From Naegleria lovaniensis (taxonomy: Eukaryota; Heterolobosea; Eutetramitea; Acrasida; Naegleriidae): DNA of 64,000 nucleotides. Location: positions 124,001 through 188,000 of the forward strand of contig NW_025407849.1 in the NCBI RefSeq assembly GCF_003324165.1. The letters are read 5' to 3'. Every line of letters starts with the position of its first letter. Position 1 is the first letter of the stretch. Both the position numbers and the translations under genes were made by a program. Of the stretch, positions 11,289-21,112 are shown in pieces. The notes beneath the pieces are model-generated. The model saw only the letters and a program-made list of their open reading frames with translations. It did not search any database and had not been told where the DNA came from.

Positions 11289-11359
11289 TCGGGTGTGGTA
11301 TAGTGGTAGCATTCCAGACTGTCACTCTGGCGACCCGGGTTCAATTCCCGGCACTCGAG
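11289..11359 (+). tRNA. tRNA-Asp (anticodon GTC)
   Basis: A 71-nt cloverleaf can be drawn. The acceptor stem TCGGGTG pairs with CACTCGA (one G-U), with G as discriminator. The D arm is GTATAGTGGTAGCAT. The anticodon arm has loop CTGTCAC, giving anticodon GTC. The T arm has the invariant GGTTCAATTCC. There is no intron. A T6 run about five bases downstream is a normal polymerase III terminator. The gene lies about 100 bases before the Rab1 start on the same strand. Confidence 0.95.
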
Positions 11360-11456
11360 AAATATTTTTTATCCAAGCTTTTCATTTTTTTTCCGTTAAA
11401 TTGGAAGGAAAAGCGACTGGCCTTCCACGTCGAAAACAAAATTACAAAAAATAATA

Positions 11457-12723
11457 ATGAATCCTGAGTAGTAGGTGTCCGTTATTTTTGACGACTCTCC
11501 GTTTTGAACGAACGAAACTTCTTCAACACTGTTGGATTATATTGATGAACGATTTTAACAAACCGAAACCTCGTAATTTCTCAAATTGAAACAGCGATTA
11601 TTTGTTCAAGTTGCTTTTGATTGGTATGTTTTGACAATTCATCACGGAATTTTTAATCTGATGATGATTTATATTTTCATAGGTGATTCTGGTGTTGGAA
11701 AGAGTTGCCTTCTTCTCCGTTTTGCTGTATGTTAAACGCTATCGTAATTGTATGGATTTTAATTGTTCATCATTAACAACAAATTATTCGAACGTTATAT
11801 GGATGATAATAACTGCTGATGGCGGTTACATTCCTTGAACAACAACACCTAATAACAACATGGTTTTCAAATTTCTCATTCATTAACGACAACAATATCA
11901 AACACCAATTTTCAATACTTTATAGGACGACACCTATACTGATAGCTATATCAGCACCATTGGTGTTGATTTCAAGATCCGTACCATTGAATTGGATGGT
12001 AAGACCATAAAGTTGCAAATTTGGGATACGTAAGTAACAAAGATCGTTGAGATGGCAATAATAACAATACCCTCTAATTGATGCTGCTTCTTAAACAAAA
12101 AAGTGCTGGCCAAGAACGATTCAGAACAATGTATGTAGTTTTTGTAGTCTAAACTCATCATCTTTTACACTTGTTTCCATATTACAGTGTATGTACATTG
12201 AAAGTTCATATCTCTAATATTTTGTGAAATCATTGATTTTTATTGTGCACACTTTTTGTCGATTTACCAACAATGCATACATCCATTTTCTTGATGTTGG
12301 CATGTATTTCCGAAATGGTAATAGACATCGAGCTACTACCGAGGTGCCCATGGTATTATTATTGTTTATGACGTGACTGATCAAGACTCTTTCTCCAATG
12401 TCAAGCAATGGCTCAGCGAAATTGACCGTTATGCATCTGACAATGTGAACAAGTTGTTGGTCGGTAACAAGTGTGACCTTACTTCAAAGAAGCAAGTTGA
12501 TCGTAGCACTGCTGAGGAATTTGCCAAGTCTTTGAACATTCCATTCCTTGAAACAAGTGCCAAGAACTCTACTAACGTCGAGCAAGCTTTCATGACAATG
12601 GCTGCTGAAATTAAGAACAGACTTGCAAGTCAACCAATCACCACACAACCAACCATGTCACATGGAATTACTCCAGGAGCTCCATCCAAGCCAGCATCAA
12701 GCGGTGGTGGTTGTTGTGGATAA
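11457..12723 (+). CDS. Rab1-type small GTPase
   Basis: Exons 11457-11470, 11595-11623, 11683-11726, 11926-12029, 12104-12130 and 12325-12723 encode a near-canonical Rab1, which controls ER-to-Golgi vesicle traffic. Visible motifs are P-loop GDSGVGKS, switch I with [10 protein letters not shown], switch [17 protein letters not shown] and ETSAKN. A C-terminal double cysteine (GGGCCG) provides for geranylgeranylation. Start ATG 11457 gives MNPEY, the usual Rab1 opening, split by an intron after two bases of the Tyr codon. Exons 12104-12130 and 12325-12723 join with one base too few. A T at 12188 flanked by CAG and GTATGT could be a single-nucleotide exon supplying the Ile of RTITSSYYRG; otherwise one base is missing from the sequence. 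Confidence 0.93.
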
Positions 12724-12870
12724 ATCATCAGTTTAGACGGTGAAGTCACGTTTTGTAGAACGTTATTAAAAGCTGTACAGAAGTAACCAAATCGATTATT
12801 GTTGTGGTGACACGCAATGTTTTGTGGTGTTTCCAATCTGCGTCGTTTGTGAGATTCGAAGTGTTATCTT

Positions 12871-13658
12871 TTATTCACTGTTTTTTCTCTTCTTTGAAAG
12901 GATTATCAAAATTCTCAAGAAAATAGCGATGAAATCCATAAAGAGCTGAAGCGCCATTCGAACAATATCTTCATCACCAGCATGACATCTTTCAACGAAA
13001 GGAAGCTCGAAAGGGTTGCTCCAATAAATAGCATGCTTCTACGTTTGGAGAAGTGAGCAGCTACAGAGAAGCAACTTAAAATCAAAGTTGTTCCAACTAA
13101 GGCATAGAGAGGAATATAGGGATCAATTTCAGTAATGATGAGCCTTATGAGCGGTCCAAATTGAAATCCAAAACTCAAGCCAAGTGCCAACAACCCAGGC
13201 ATCGAGCTTGTTAAAGTTACATAAATTACTAATCCAAAAGAAACAAGGTTGTACAAAATAGAAGGTTGCAAATTATAATAAATAGAAACTGCGCACCCGA
13301 AGGTTGCACACAGCACAGAGGCAGCCAGTAGCATGTAAACGCCTCTCAATAGTTTCTGAACATTGGATTCAATGCCCGAAAAATTGCCAATAACACTCCA
13401 ATCTACATTTGTCGGATAGAACGATGATCCGTTTTTCAGTTTGTTAATTTCTCTCTCCTGTTGAGCCTCTAAATCAATATTGTTTTGAGAATGTTTTGCA
13501 GAATAATGATCATCATCACCTATAATCATTCTCTTGTCATCAATGGTAATTACGCTTGGGGTTGCATTCTCTTGTTGCTCGTTCGTAAAACGAAAATTCG
13601 TCGTCAGTCGTTCCGACTCTGTTGGAGAAGTGTTATCCGTGATCAATTGTCTTGACAT
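12871..13658 (-). CDS. Bax inhibitor-1 (TMBIM6-like) protein with an internal gap
   Basis: The start at 13658 follows a run of A. About 90 hydrophilic residues precede five membrane segments that match the BI-1 family: LLRGVYMLLAAS, a GFQFGP step, DPYIPLYALVGTTLILSCFS and a KRRSMLFIGATLSS segment. The family sits in the ER membrane, leaks calcium and restrains cell death. At about 12981 the frame jumps straight to ERCHAGDEDIVRMALQLF, which in relatives lies about 40 residues further on. The segment that should hold the last helices and the DTQ-LII motif is therefore absent, and the frame is also shifted. Either this copy has a small deletion or the assembly lost about 120 bases; no intron signal explains it. 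Confidence 0.75.
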
Positions 13659-13994
13659 TTTTTTATGGCTGAAAATAATGCAAAAATTGATTCAACCTGG
13701 TTAATCAATACTTGATCCATATTATTTAAACGAACACGTGTTTGTTTTGGCTCAGTTCTTGGAAAGTTCTTTTAAAAACCCCATATTGAGTTACATGTTC
13801 AAAATTGTTACCAGCAAGTTCAACAGAATCAGTAAAAAGTTGGCGCCACAACTAATTTCAACATTAGAAAAAAAATAAGCAATTTCAAACGATCATCCCT
13901 TATCCATCAAAGTATAATATTTATATAATTGATTCTCTTCATTGAATCTTAGAGGAAATCCTTTTTCAAAAGTACTTAATCAAATATAATCATC
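13659..13994. promoter_or_regulatory. divergent intergenic region (BI-1 / PP2C)
   Basis: About 335 bases lie between two divergent start codons, so this should contain both promoters. It includes AACACGTGTTT near 13733-13743, an E-box-like palindrome core, and A/T-rich stretches next to each ATG. No TATA element can be assigned with confidence. Confidence 0.35.
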
Positions 13995-15218
13995 ATGGGA
14001 CAAATACTCGACAAGCCCGTTACCGAGAAGACAACACACGTTGGCCGTAATGGTTATTGTCAATACGGATGCAGTAGTATGCAAGGTTTTCGTTTGTCAA
14101 TGGAAGATAGGCACAACTTTTTTACGGAATTGCCTCGCTTTACTCCTCCTAAAGTACAACAAGCGGTAGAGACCGGAGACGTACATTTGTCGTTTTTTGC
14201 TGTTTTTGACGGCCATTCGGGTAGGTTTTTCAATAACAAAAGTGCTGGGATGTATTCGTTGTATGGAAAATTCATTTTTATACATTGAATATATTTAATC
14301 TACGATTGAATGGAATACATTTCAACAGGCGACACATGCGCAGAATATCTCTCAAAGAATCTATTAAAATATGTGCTAAATGAAGAAATTGAAAATAATC
14401 TAAATATTACACCTTGGAGTCTTTTAAATTCGGACCAAAATATTGAGCAAGGATTTATGAAAACTGATGCAGAGTTTGATAAATCATGTGCTGGAGTGGA
14501 CGATAGCGGTTCAACTGCAACAACCTTAACTGTGAAGAGAATTGGAAAAGACAAACTGGAAGTTATTTGCGCTAATACTGGAGATTCCAGAACAATAATG
14601 CATTACAAAGGAAAAACAGAACCCTTGAGCTATGACCACAAACCTCATGTGAACAGTGAAAAAACAAGAATTGCAAAAGCTAAATCCTATGTCGAATTTG
14701 GAAGAGTCAATGGTACTCTAGCTGTTTCAAGAGCATTCGGAGACTTGACCTACAAGAAATATGATAAGCTTCCACCAGAAGAGCAAGCAGTCATTCCACT
14801 ACCAGAAATTAAGCGAGTAATTCTTGATTTAAATGACACGAGCGAATACAATTTTGCAATATTGGCATGTGACGGTGTTTGGGACGTCATGTCCAATGCT
14901 GATGCAACAAACTTTGTTTTACAACGATTGCTGGAGCAAAAGAATGGTACATACAAGCGATTGACATATCCAGGAGACCCTCCTCAACCGCCAAGTGATC
15001 ATTCACATGATGCTCCAGAAAATCATTCTCCAACCTCAGGTTTCAAGTTTGACCTTGGTTCAATTTGCGAGGATGTCCTCGATCATGCAGTCAGAGGTCT
15101 CGACAGTAAGGACAATGTCTCAGTTATAATTATTCTCTTCCAAAGGGATGATGACTACGTGCCACCACAACAATCGTTCAATCTTCCTCCCAATCATTTT
15201 GCTGCCTCCATGCAATAA
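13995..15218 (+). CDS. PP2C (PPM) family Ser/Thr phosphatase
   Basis: Two exons, 13995-14220 and 14329-15218, are joined in phase within the metal-binding motif DGHSGGD. The N-terminus MGQILDKP suggests N-myristoylation on Gly2, hence membrane association. Further PPM motifs follow in order: SMEDRH, SGSTATTL, ANTGDSR, FGRVNGTLAVSRAFGD, LACDGVWDVMS and DNVSVIII. These supply the Asp residues that hold the two Mn/Mg ions. The length (about 370 residues) is normal for a single-domain PP2C. A Pro/Ser-rich insert lies near the C-terminus before the last Asp motif. Target unknown. Confidence 0.92.
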
Positions 15219-15400
15219 ACTGTACATAATAATAGTGTTTTGAACTGTCAACAAAATTGTATTTGTACATCTCCTCAGAACAAGCTCAATTAACATGCAT
15301 TCATCACTTGCATGTATGTGAATCATCTTCTTGTTCTATATCACTGTCCGAAACGCTACAAAATTTTTGAAACTCCACTCTAAGTTTTCAAGAAATTCAA

Positions 15401-15907
15401 TTACAACCATTTGAATTTTGGAAAAATCACACAAACAGCCTTTCCCCGAATTAAACCCATTGGAATTGGTCCATACATGTTAGAATCGACGCTCGACACA
15501 GCATTATCACCTTCTACCCACACATGGCCTTTCGGAATGTACTTCCCAGTTGGTACATGCCCATCAGCATCTCTTCTCGAAGGCTGATACACTTGTCCAG
15601 GAAGAGCTTTCACTCTCTTAATTGCCGTTGTTCTTGGCTCCTCGGGAGAAATAAATACAACAATATCATTGATGTCGAGTTCGTTCTTATGGTCCTTGAC
15701 CCGTTTAATTAAAATCCAATCCCGACTCGACGATGATTTTCGGGATGAGGCTGGACCTGTAAGACCCCACTCCGAATTGAGTGTTGGTTTCATAGAGGCT
15801 CCATTCACACATCCAAACCAATATCTATCAAATATAAAACAAGAAGCTCCATACAGAGTGGACGAGATGAAGATGGTTGGATATAATAATGCCTTCACTC
15901 GTGACAT
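15401..15907 (-). CDS. mitochondrial inner membrane protease subunit 2-like (S26 signal peptidase)
   Basis: The ATG at 15907, after a run of A, gives 168 residues. A single N-terminal membrane helix (LLYPTIFISSTLYGASCFIF) is followed by the catalytic serine box GASMKPTLN and the lysine box TAIKRVKALPGQ, which form the Ser-Lys dyad of S26 peptidases. The third box HVWVEGDNAVSSVDSNMYG also matches the IMP type. The family removes sorting signals from proteins entering the mitochondrial intermembrane space. IMMP2L-like is preferred over IMMP1L because of the long region between the Ser and Lys boxes, though an insert (SSRKSSSSRD) clouds this. Confidence 0.85.
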   Translation of the reverse strand: MSRVKALLYPTIFISSTLYGASCFIFDRYWFGCVNGASMKPTLNSEWGLTGPASSRKSSSSRDWILIKRVKDHKNELDINDIVVFISPEEPRTTAIKRVKALPGQVYQPSRRDADGHVPTGKYIPKGHVWVEGDNAVSSVDSNMYGPIPMGLIRGKAVCVIFPKFKWL

Positions 15908-16036
15908 TTTTTTCAATTTGGAAAATTATAAATTTCATAATGATTTTATTATTAATATGCCTCTCAGGCAAAGGATAAGTGGAGGAGATGAGAACTTCTT
16001 CATCATTTATTTCATAATACAAAAATTAAAATGTAT

Positions 16037-16534
16037 TTATTTCTTTATAAAAACTTTTCCTAAAATCCAAGTGAAATGTAAAACTGGAATTAAGCAGCAT
16101 AATTGATGAGCATAATATCCATTCGATGAATGGAAAGTATCATCAAAAGGCTTAAAATTTTTCACATTAATTTCCTTAATTTCAGAATTGTCATTTGAAT
16201 TAATTTTTACATGATTATACATCCAAATAAAGTGTGTTAAAGTGGCTCCAAAAGAAATATTTAACTCTTGTTTCTTATTTGGAGATGATGTAGATACCAC
16301 AAAAGACACATTGGCATGTCCCGAACCTCCACCTTGCTTACGTTCAATATCATTTTGATTAAAATTTTTAATGGACTCGATTTGTGTGTGATTGAATTGT
16401 TCTGATTGATCATTAAATTGTTTTATAAAATTTTCAGTTAAAACATCTGTTCGTTGTGGATTCCGATATATTTGATAGGATGAAATGAGAGGCAGGGAGA
16501 GAGTCAAAGCAAAGGGCACTAGAACTCGTTTCAT
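16037..16534 (-). CDS. hypothetical protein with N-terminal hydrophobic segment
   Basis: ATG 16534 is chosen because nine A precede it, giving about 165 residues. MKRVLVPFALTLSLPLISSYQ is a basic-then-hydrophobic start that could be a signal peptide or mitochondrial anchor. The remainder is Asn/Ser-rich with hydrophobic patches (SFGATLTHFIWMYNHV and YYAHQLCCLIPVLHFTWILGKVF). I recognise no family. A second C-terminal membrane segment is likely. The gene diverges from the mitochondrial carrier 180 bases away and follows a mitochondrial protease, so a mitochondrial role is possible but only by position. Confidence 0.5.
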   Translation of the reverse strand: MKRVLVPFALTLSLPLISSYQIYRNPQRTDVLTENFIKQFNDQSEQFNHTQIESIKNFNQNDIERKQGGGSGHANVSFVVSTSSPNKKQELNISFGATLTHFIWMYNHVKINSNDNSEIKEINVKNFKPFDDTFHSSNGYYAHQLCCLIPVLHFTWILGKVFIKK

Positions 16535-16712
16535 TTTTTTTTTGTAAAATGTGAAGCAATTTTGATTGGCTGTCTGAATTGAGGACACATGTTTTAGTGA
16601 ATGGATCCTCAAAACGGACTGCAAAATGCTTAACATAATTCGTCCGATTAGTCCTTTCATCCAGTGTTTGCTAACTAACAGTTAAACTCTTTCACCTCGA
16701 AAAACATAAAAA

Positions 16713-18214
16713 ATGCAAAAAGAGGAATCAGACCCGAACAAGAATTTCTCTTCTTCATCACTAATATTTAAAGAGAGTACGAACCAACAACGGTCTTCGG
16801 ATCGAGTTTATGAAAGGGATCATCAACAGCAACATTCAGGATCCCACGAAGTTTCACCTCTGAATGTTGTCATTTCAAGTGCTTTGGCTGGTTGCTTGGC
16901 AAGAATTACGTTACATCCGTTGGATACCATAAAATCGAGAATGTATGTGTTGTACTAGATTGCTTTTGAGAATTTAGGATTTCAATTGTTTGATCTTTGG
17001 AAAATTATTTATCTTACTTTTGAAATTATAATTTAAATCGTGATGAAAATTTACGGATTGGCAATTTCCATCTTTTTTCATAAAATTGTAAGAATAGGCA
17101 AGTACAGATTACTAATCCTGAACTGAGCTCCAAACTGCCTTCGGTATTGTTTGAAGGTGGACATGCTTCAGTGAAAAGCTCAGAAACTGCAAACCTTCAT
17201 ACCTATAGGAATACATTACATGCCATTCAATCTATGGCAAAATATGAAGGAATTCGAGGGTTTTATAAAGGCCTTGGGGCTTCATTAATATTTACTGGAC
17301 CAGCCATTACTTTGTATCTAACGTCGTATGAATTTTGTAAGAATAATTTAATGAGAATGGGACATAATACGTTTAAGAGCGATTCGTTTTTGGCAAGAAA
17401 TTTAGGAGGAGAAACTGCACTTGTACATTTAGTGAGTGGATTATTTGCAGAGAGCGTGAGTTGTATATTTTGGGTCCCTCATGACGTGCTGAAAGAGAGA
17501 TTACAAGGTATGTGAATTCATGTGGAGACATGATGAAATAATTTATAACATTTTATGGCATGTGAAAATTCAGTTCAAAGAGGAAATCAACTCACTCTCT
17601 CTCAATTGATTAAGATTGTAAGGCACGACGGATTTTTACAACTTTATAAGGGCTACTGGATTACTCTTGGTTCGTTTGGACCCTTTAGCGCCATTTATTT
17701 TCTGACCTATGAAAAAGTCAAGAACTTTTTTCAACAACGTCAAACGCCAGGAACTCCTTTGCCATTTTCATTAATTTTACTTAGCGGTGCTGTGGGTGCT
17801 GGATTGGGATCCTTTTGTACATTACCATTGGATGTTATTGTACGTAGTATTGCAGTCAATCTTTTTTTAATATTCACTCATGTGTAGAAAACTCGATTTC
17901 AAGTTCAGAGAAGGACCAAGCGAGTTTATTCTGAGAATGACATCATGTTTTACAAAAATTTTGTGGATGCAGTAAGAAAAATTGCCAAATATGAAGGCCC
18001 AAAAGCGTTCTGGAAAGGTTTTACGAGTAGAATTATTTATGCTGCACCGAACTCGGCTTTAATAATGGCCTTGTGTAAGTATTGCTTAGAAAAAAGTTTG
18101 TATGCTGAACAATTACAATTCACAACACAGTTGAGTTTTTCAAGTCAGAATTTGATTTTATTAAATAGTTGGAACATTCTTCACACTGATTTAAACATCT
18201 CTCTGCATCAATGA
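16713..18214 (+). CDS. mitochondrial carrier family (SLC25) protein
   Basis: Four exons (16713-16942, 17098-17507, 17574-17839, 17888-18214) join in phase. Each of the three repeats carries the carrier signature at the end of its odd helix: HPLDTIKSR, VPHDVLKER and LPLDVIKTR. Gly-rich loops follow (GIRGFYKGLGAS, FLQLYKGYW, GPKAFWKGFTSR). The last intron, 48 nt, falls right after the third PLDVI. The family exchanges metabolites across the inner mitochondrial membrane; the substrate is not readable from the motifs. The first 50 residues are hydrophilic and Gln/Ser-rich, and the tail after the sixth helix is about 40 residues long. Confidence 0.92.
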
Positions 18215-18287
18215 CGTGGGTTATTTGAGCTCGTTGAGAATAAATTATTGATGTCCTTTAGAAACTGTCTGGATATGCACTCATGAA

Positions 18288-18974
18288 TTATTCATTATCT
18301 TCTTCTTCATCCTCCTCTTCCTCTTCTTCTTCAATTCGTTCCTGTAACATTTCTCGTAGTGCTTGATTTGTTTGTTTTTCCAGAAAATCCATTTGATCCT
18401 TGATATGTCTCTTGAGGTCTTCATTTAGTTTTCTAGGTTTTAACAAATTCGAATCGCTATTGTCTTCCTCTCCTTCCAGCATTTTATCAAGTCCGGCCAA
18501 GCTCTGTAGCTTTGCTGCTTCCTCGAGTAAGCCTGAAATTTGATCACGCAGAATAACCTCTGTTGCTTCAATCGGAGATGCAAAATATTTAGATGTTTTT
18601 TCGTGTGGATCTAGGGTTGCATAGTGTCTCTTCTTGTACCGTTTAAGTTTGTAATCCATAGGATCGTAATTTCGGAATATTAATCGGGTACGATTTTGAG
18701 TATTGGATTTTGTGTTTTCTTGATCAAGCTCTTCCTCTTCGTCATCAATAGCTTCAATTATTTCATCCTGCTCATCATCTTGCATGTAATCATCAATTAA
18801 TTCTGTTAATTGTTCCGAGTCCTTTCCGATCAGCTCCTTTCCATAATTTTTCTTGATTGTTTCAATTAATCGCTTGTCCAATGCCTTGAAGGCATTATCT
18901 TGCATTTCATGTTGTGGTTGATTTTCTTCTTCCGATGATGAGACGGGACTTGTTGAATCACCAGACGCGCTCAT
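18288..18974 (-). CDS. CWF18/CCDC12-like spliceosome protein
   Basis: ATG 18974, after seven A, gives about 228 residues. The core matches the cwf18 family: LIFRNYDPMDYKLKR in the middle, then DLKRHIKDQMDFLEKQTNQALREMLQERI before an acidic tail. In yeast and human this protein belongs to the NineTeen-associated part of the active spliceosome. Acidic stretches precede the core and the protein ends in a long Glu/Asp run. The family is usually about 160 residues, so this one carries extra acidic N-terminal sequence. Confidence 0.8.
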   Translation of the reverse strand: MSASGDSTSPVSSSEEENQPQHEMQDNAFKALDKRLIETIKKNYGKELIGKDSEQLTELIDDYMQDDEQDEIIEAIDDEEEELDQENTKSNTQNRTRLIFRNYDPMDYKLKRYKKRHYATLDPHEKTSKYFASPIEATEVILRDQISGLLEEAAKLQSLAGLDKMLEGEEDNSDSNLLKPRKLNEDLKRHIKDQMDFLEKQTNQALREMLQERIEEEEEEEDEEEDNE

Positions 18975-20057
18975 TTTTTTGTAATGTAATTTTATCCAGC
19001 AAATCTTTACGAAATTAAGAGTGACACATAGTGGTTTAACCCGAGCCAAAATACTCCAGCGAGTTTGTTGGCGAGTTGGCGAGGGTCTAACACAAAAGGG
19101 GAGTTGCGTTGAACCACACTATGACCTTGCACTAAAAGCCATCAACTACTTGTTGCAGTGACAGTACCGACAGTGGTAATGTGGAAGACGTCAACGTTTC
19201 TTGATGCATCATTTGAGTGCTTTTGTTTATGTACTTTATTGCACAACAACTCTTGCCTCAATTCCAACCGAGAGGGTGTATGCCTTGTAAAGCTTTAGGC
19301 AGATCCGCCCGGAATTGCATAACGATTTTTGGCAAAATACAAATAGTACATGCAGAACATTTGCAACTCGTGAGAACAACAATATTTGGATGAAACATGA
19401 TAATAAGGGACTGATAAATGGCAGCAACAACAACAACCGATGAAACTTGAAAATAAGGGACTACTCAACAACGAGCCGTGAGGGGCAGAAGTATGGAACG
19501 GATCACGATTACGAGCGGGTGGGTGATGAATATAGTGATACTTCTTCTGATGAAGAGTCTGATGAGTCCTAGGAAATGGCATCATTGGTTCGTATTGAAT
19601 CTCTCAAAAGGGCATCATTGGTTCGGAAGGCTTGCTGTTGTTCAGTATCATCACCACCCTACCCGAACGATAGAAAATATTTATTATTATTAAGGATATT
19701 TTTTTGAGTGTTCGAATTCTTGCTAAATATTGAGTTGGGGAACAATCATGCGAAATGCGCTCAACACCTGGCCACCCGGATGTTCAAGTCCATTCATCAT
19801 CATGGTTGTTTCTATTTTGAATAATAATCATCGCGTATTAAAACGATTGTTGAACCGATAATAAACAAAAACAATACGATTGTTCATCAACACTTTAAAG
19901 CATTCCATAACCTAAACCTATACCAGTCCAGTAACCGAAAAACAGGTCCTGCCATCAAAATCATCAAAAATAACCTTCTCCTTGATGCCATCTCGTTGAA
20001 GCTGTTGTGGTGAGAGTACAAGCGGTGGGTATGATTATCAATGAACAACCTTCAAGC

Positions 20058-20177
20058 GGAGCATTCTCCATGTATAAACATGGACGACAACCCTGTTTCT
20101 CCCTCACGAGAGTTCTCCATACTACTGGATACAGTAGATCAGCGAGAAGGTATTGACAGTGCAGAAACGAGGAAAGG
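20058..20177 (+). ncRNA. candidate structured RNA (hairpin cluster)
   Basis: Within 120 bases there are four perfect short helices: GGAG/CTCC (20058-20069), CCATGT/ACATGG with loop ATAA (20068-20083), CTACTG/CAGTAG with loop GATA (20122-20137), and an enclosing CAACCC/GGGTTG pair (20088-20093 with 20172-20177). The GATA hairpin can extend through TTCTC/GAGAA. This density is more than expected in AT-rich spacer, but I match it to no known RNA and no promoter is evident. Strand is arbitrary. Confidence 0.2.
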
Positions 20178-20494
20178 GTTGCAATGATTATAATTTAACA
20201 AAATCATCAAAATTGTGGGTTTTGAAAAATATGTTTGAAAAGCAATTTTTAACAATTAATCATCATTTACAACATACAACCAACCTCCACCACACTTATT
20301 TCTTATTTCAATCACGAGAGTCTTTTGACTTTGTCTTCATCTATTCTACTCAATTAGAAATTGATTTTCCAAGTTTTTATCAACGCGAGGGTGTTGTATG
20401 TTTGATTGTATTCAAAACTAAGGCGCGATGAATGTAAATAATTTGTGTCTTGTGAAAAAGAATCTGGTACAAGTATAGGGATTACAAAAAATTA

Positions 20495-20705
20495 CCAAAC
20501 AAAGATTTTTAATTAGCGAAAAGAATTTGTCACCCTATCTCGAATACACGTGCAAGTATGGACATTCTCAATTTTAAAAATTATTTCATTCATTCTCTAG
20601 TGGAATAGATGAGAAGGAGACTTGTTGTTGGTTGTTTGTGTGTTGTTTGAGGTCGTGTGATAGATTCCTTCCGCTGATTCTACTATTTAAAAAATCTTTG
20701 TTTGG
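20495..20705. repeat. 16-bp perfect inverted repeat (possible MITE or hairpin)
   Basis: CCAAACAAAGATTTTT at 20495-20510 is exactly matched in reverse complement at 20690-20705, with 179 bases between. Similarity extends outward about ten more bases with one mismatch and a two-base gap. The arrangement could be a short non-autonomous element or a long-stem transcript. No target-site duplication was found. Confidence 0.45.
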
Positions 20706-21112
20706 AAATTTTGTCGTGGCACAAGTGCCAAAGTGTGGTGGAGGCCAGTTGTATCTAGCAAATAAATAAACAGTTTACCTGATAAAGAACACATAAATAG
20801 ATAGATCATTGCCTTGTCCATTTCATAGCTACCTAAAAAGAACATGGGAATGCTTGAGTATGGATGTCATGGCTTCCATTTTCGGTGTAATAATAAATAT
20901 TACTTGATCCTACAGATACCCCTAAATAAGGAATTTATGAAATGGGTAAAAATTAATGCAATTTCGAAATTGGTACTTCAAATTTCTCGAATTGAATTAT
21001 TAAACGTTGAAAATGGTAATTTAAAACGTAATGGTAGGACATTAAGAATACAATAAATACATGCTGAATTTTAGTTGTGTTATTGAATCATCATTAAAAA
21101 AAACAATTCATC

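Larger units (their letters stand above)
18975..21112. other. 2-kb region without a recognised gene, upstream of the Fanzor locus
   Basis: No frame here looks like a conserved protein. Contents: a 15-bp direct repeat GGCATCATTGGTTCG near 19578 and 19611; an open tail around 19465-19570 whose product ends YERVGDEYSDTSSDEESDES and looks like the acidic end of a protein but has no start; closely packed small hairpins at 20058-20177; and a 16-bp inverted repeat at 20495/20690. It may be a decayed gene plus the left part of the mobile element. Confidence 0.4.

Noticed and set aside
10856-11344. N-terminal extension of the SPATA20-like protein
   Set aside because: It lacks a suitable start codon and would run antisense through the tRNA-Asp gene.
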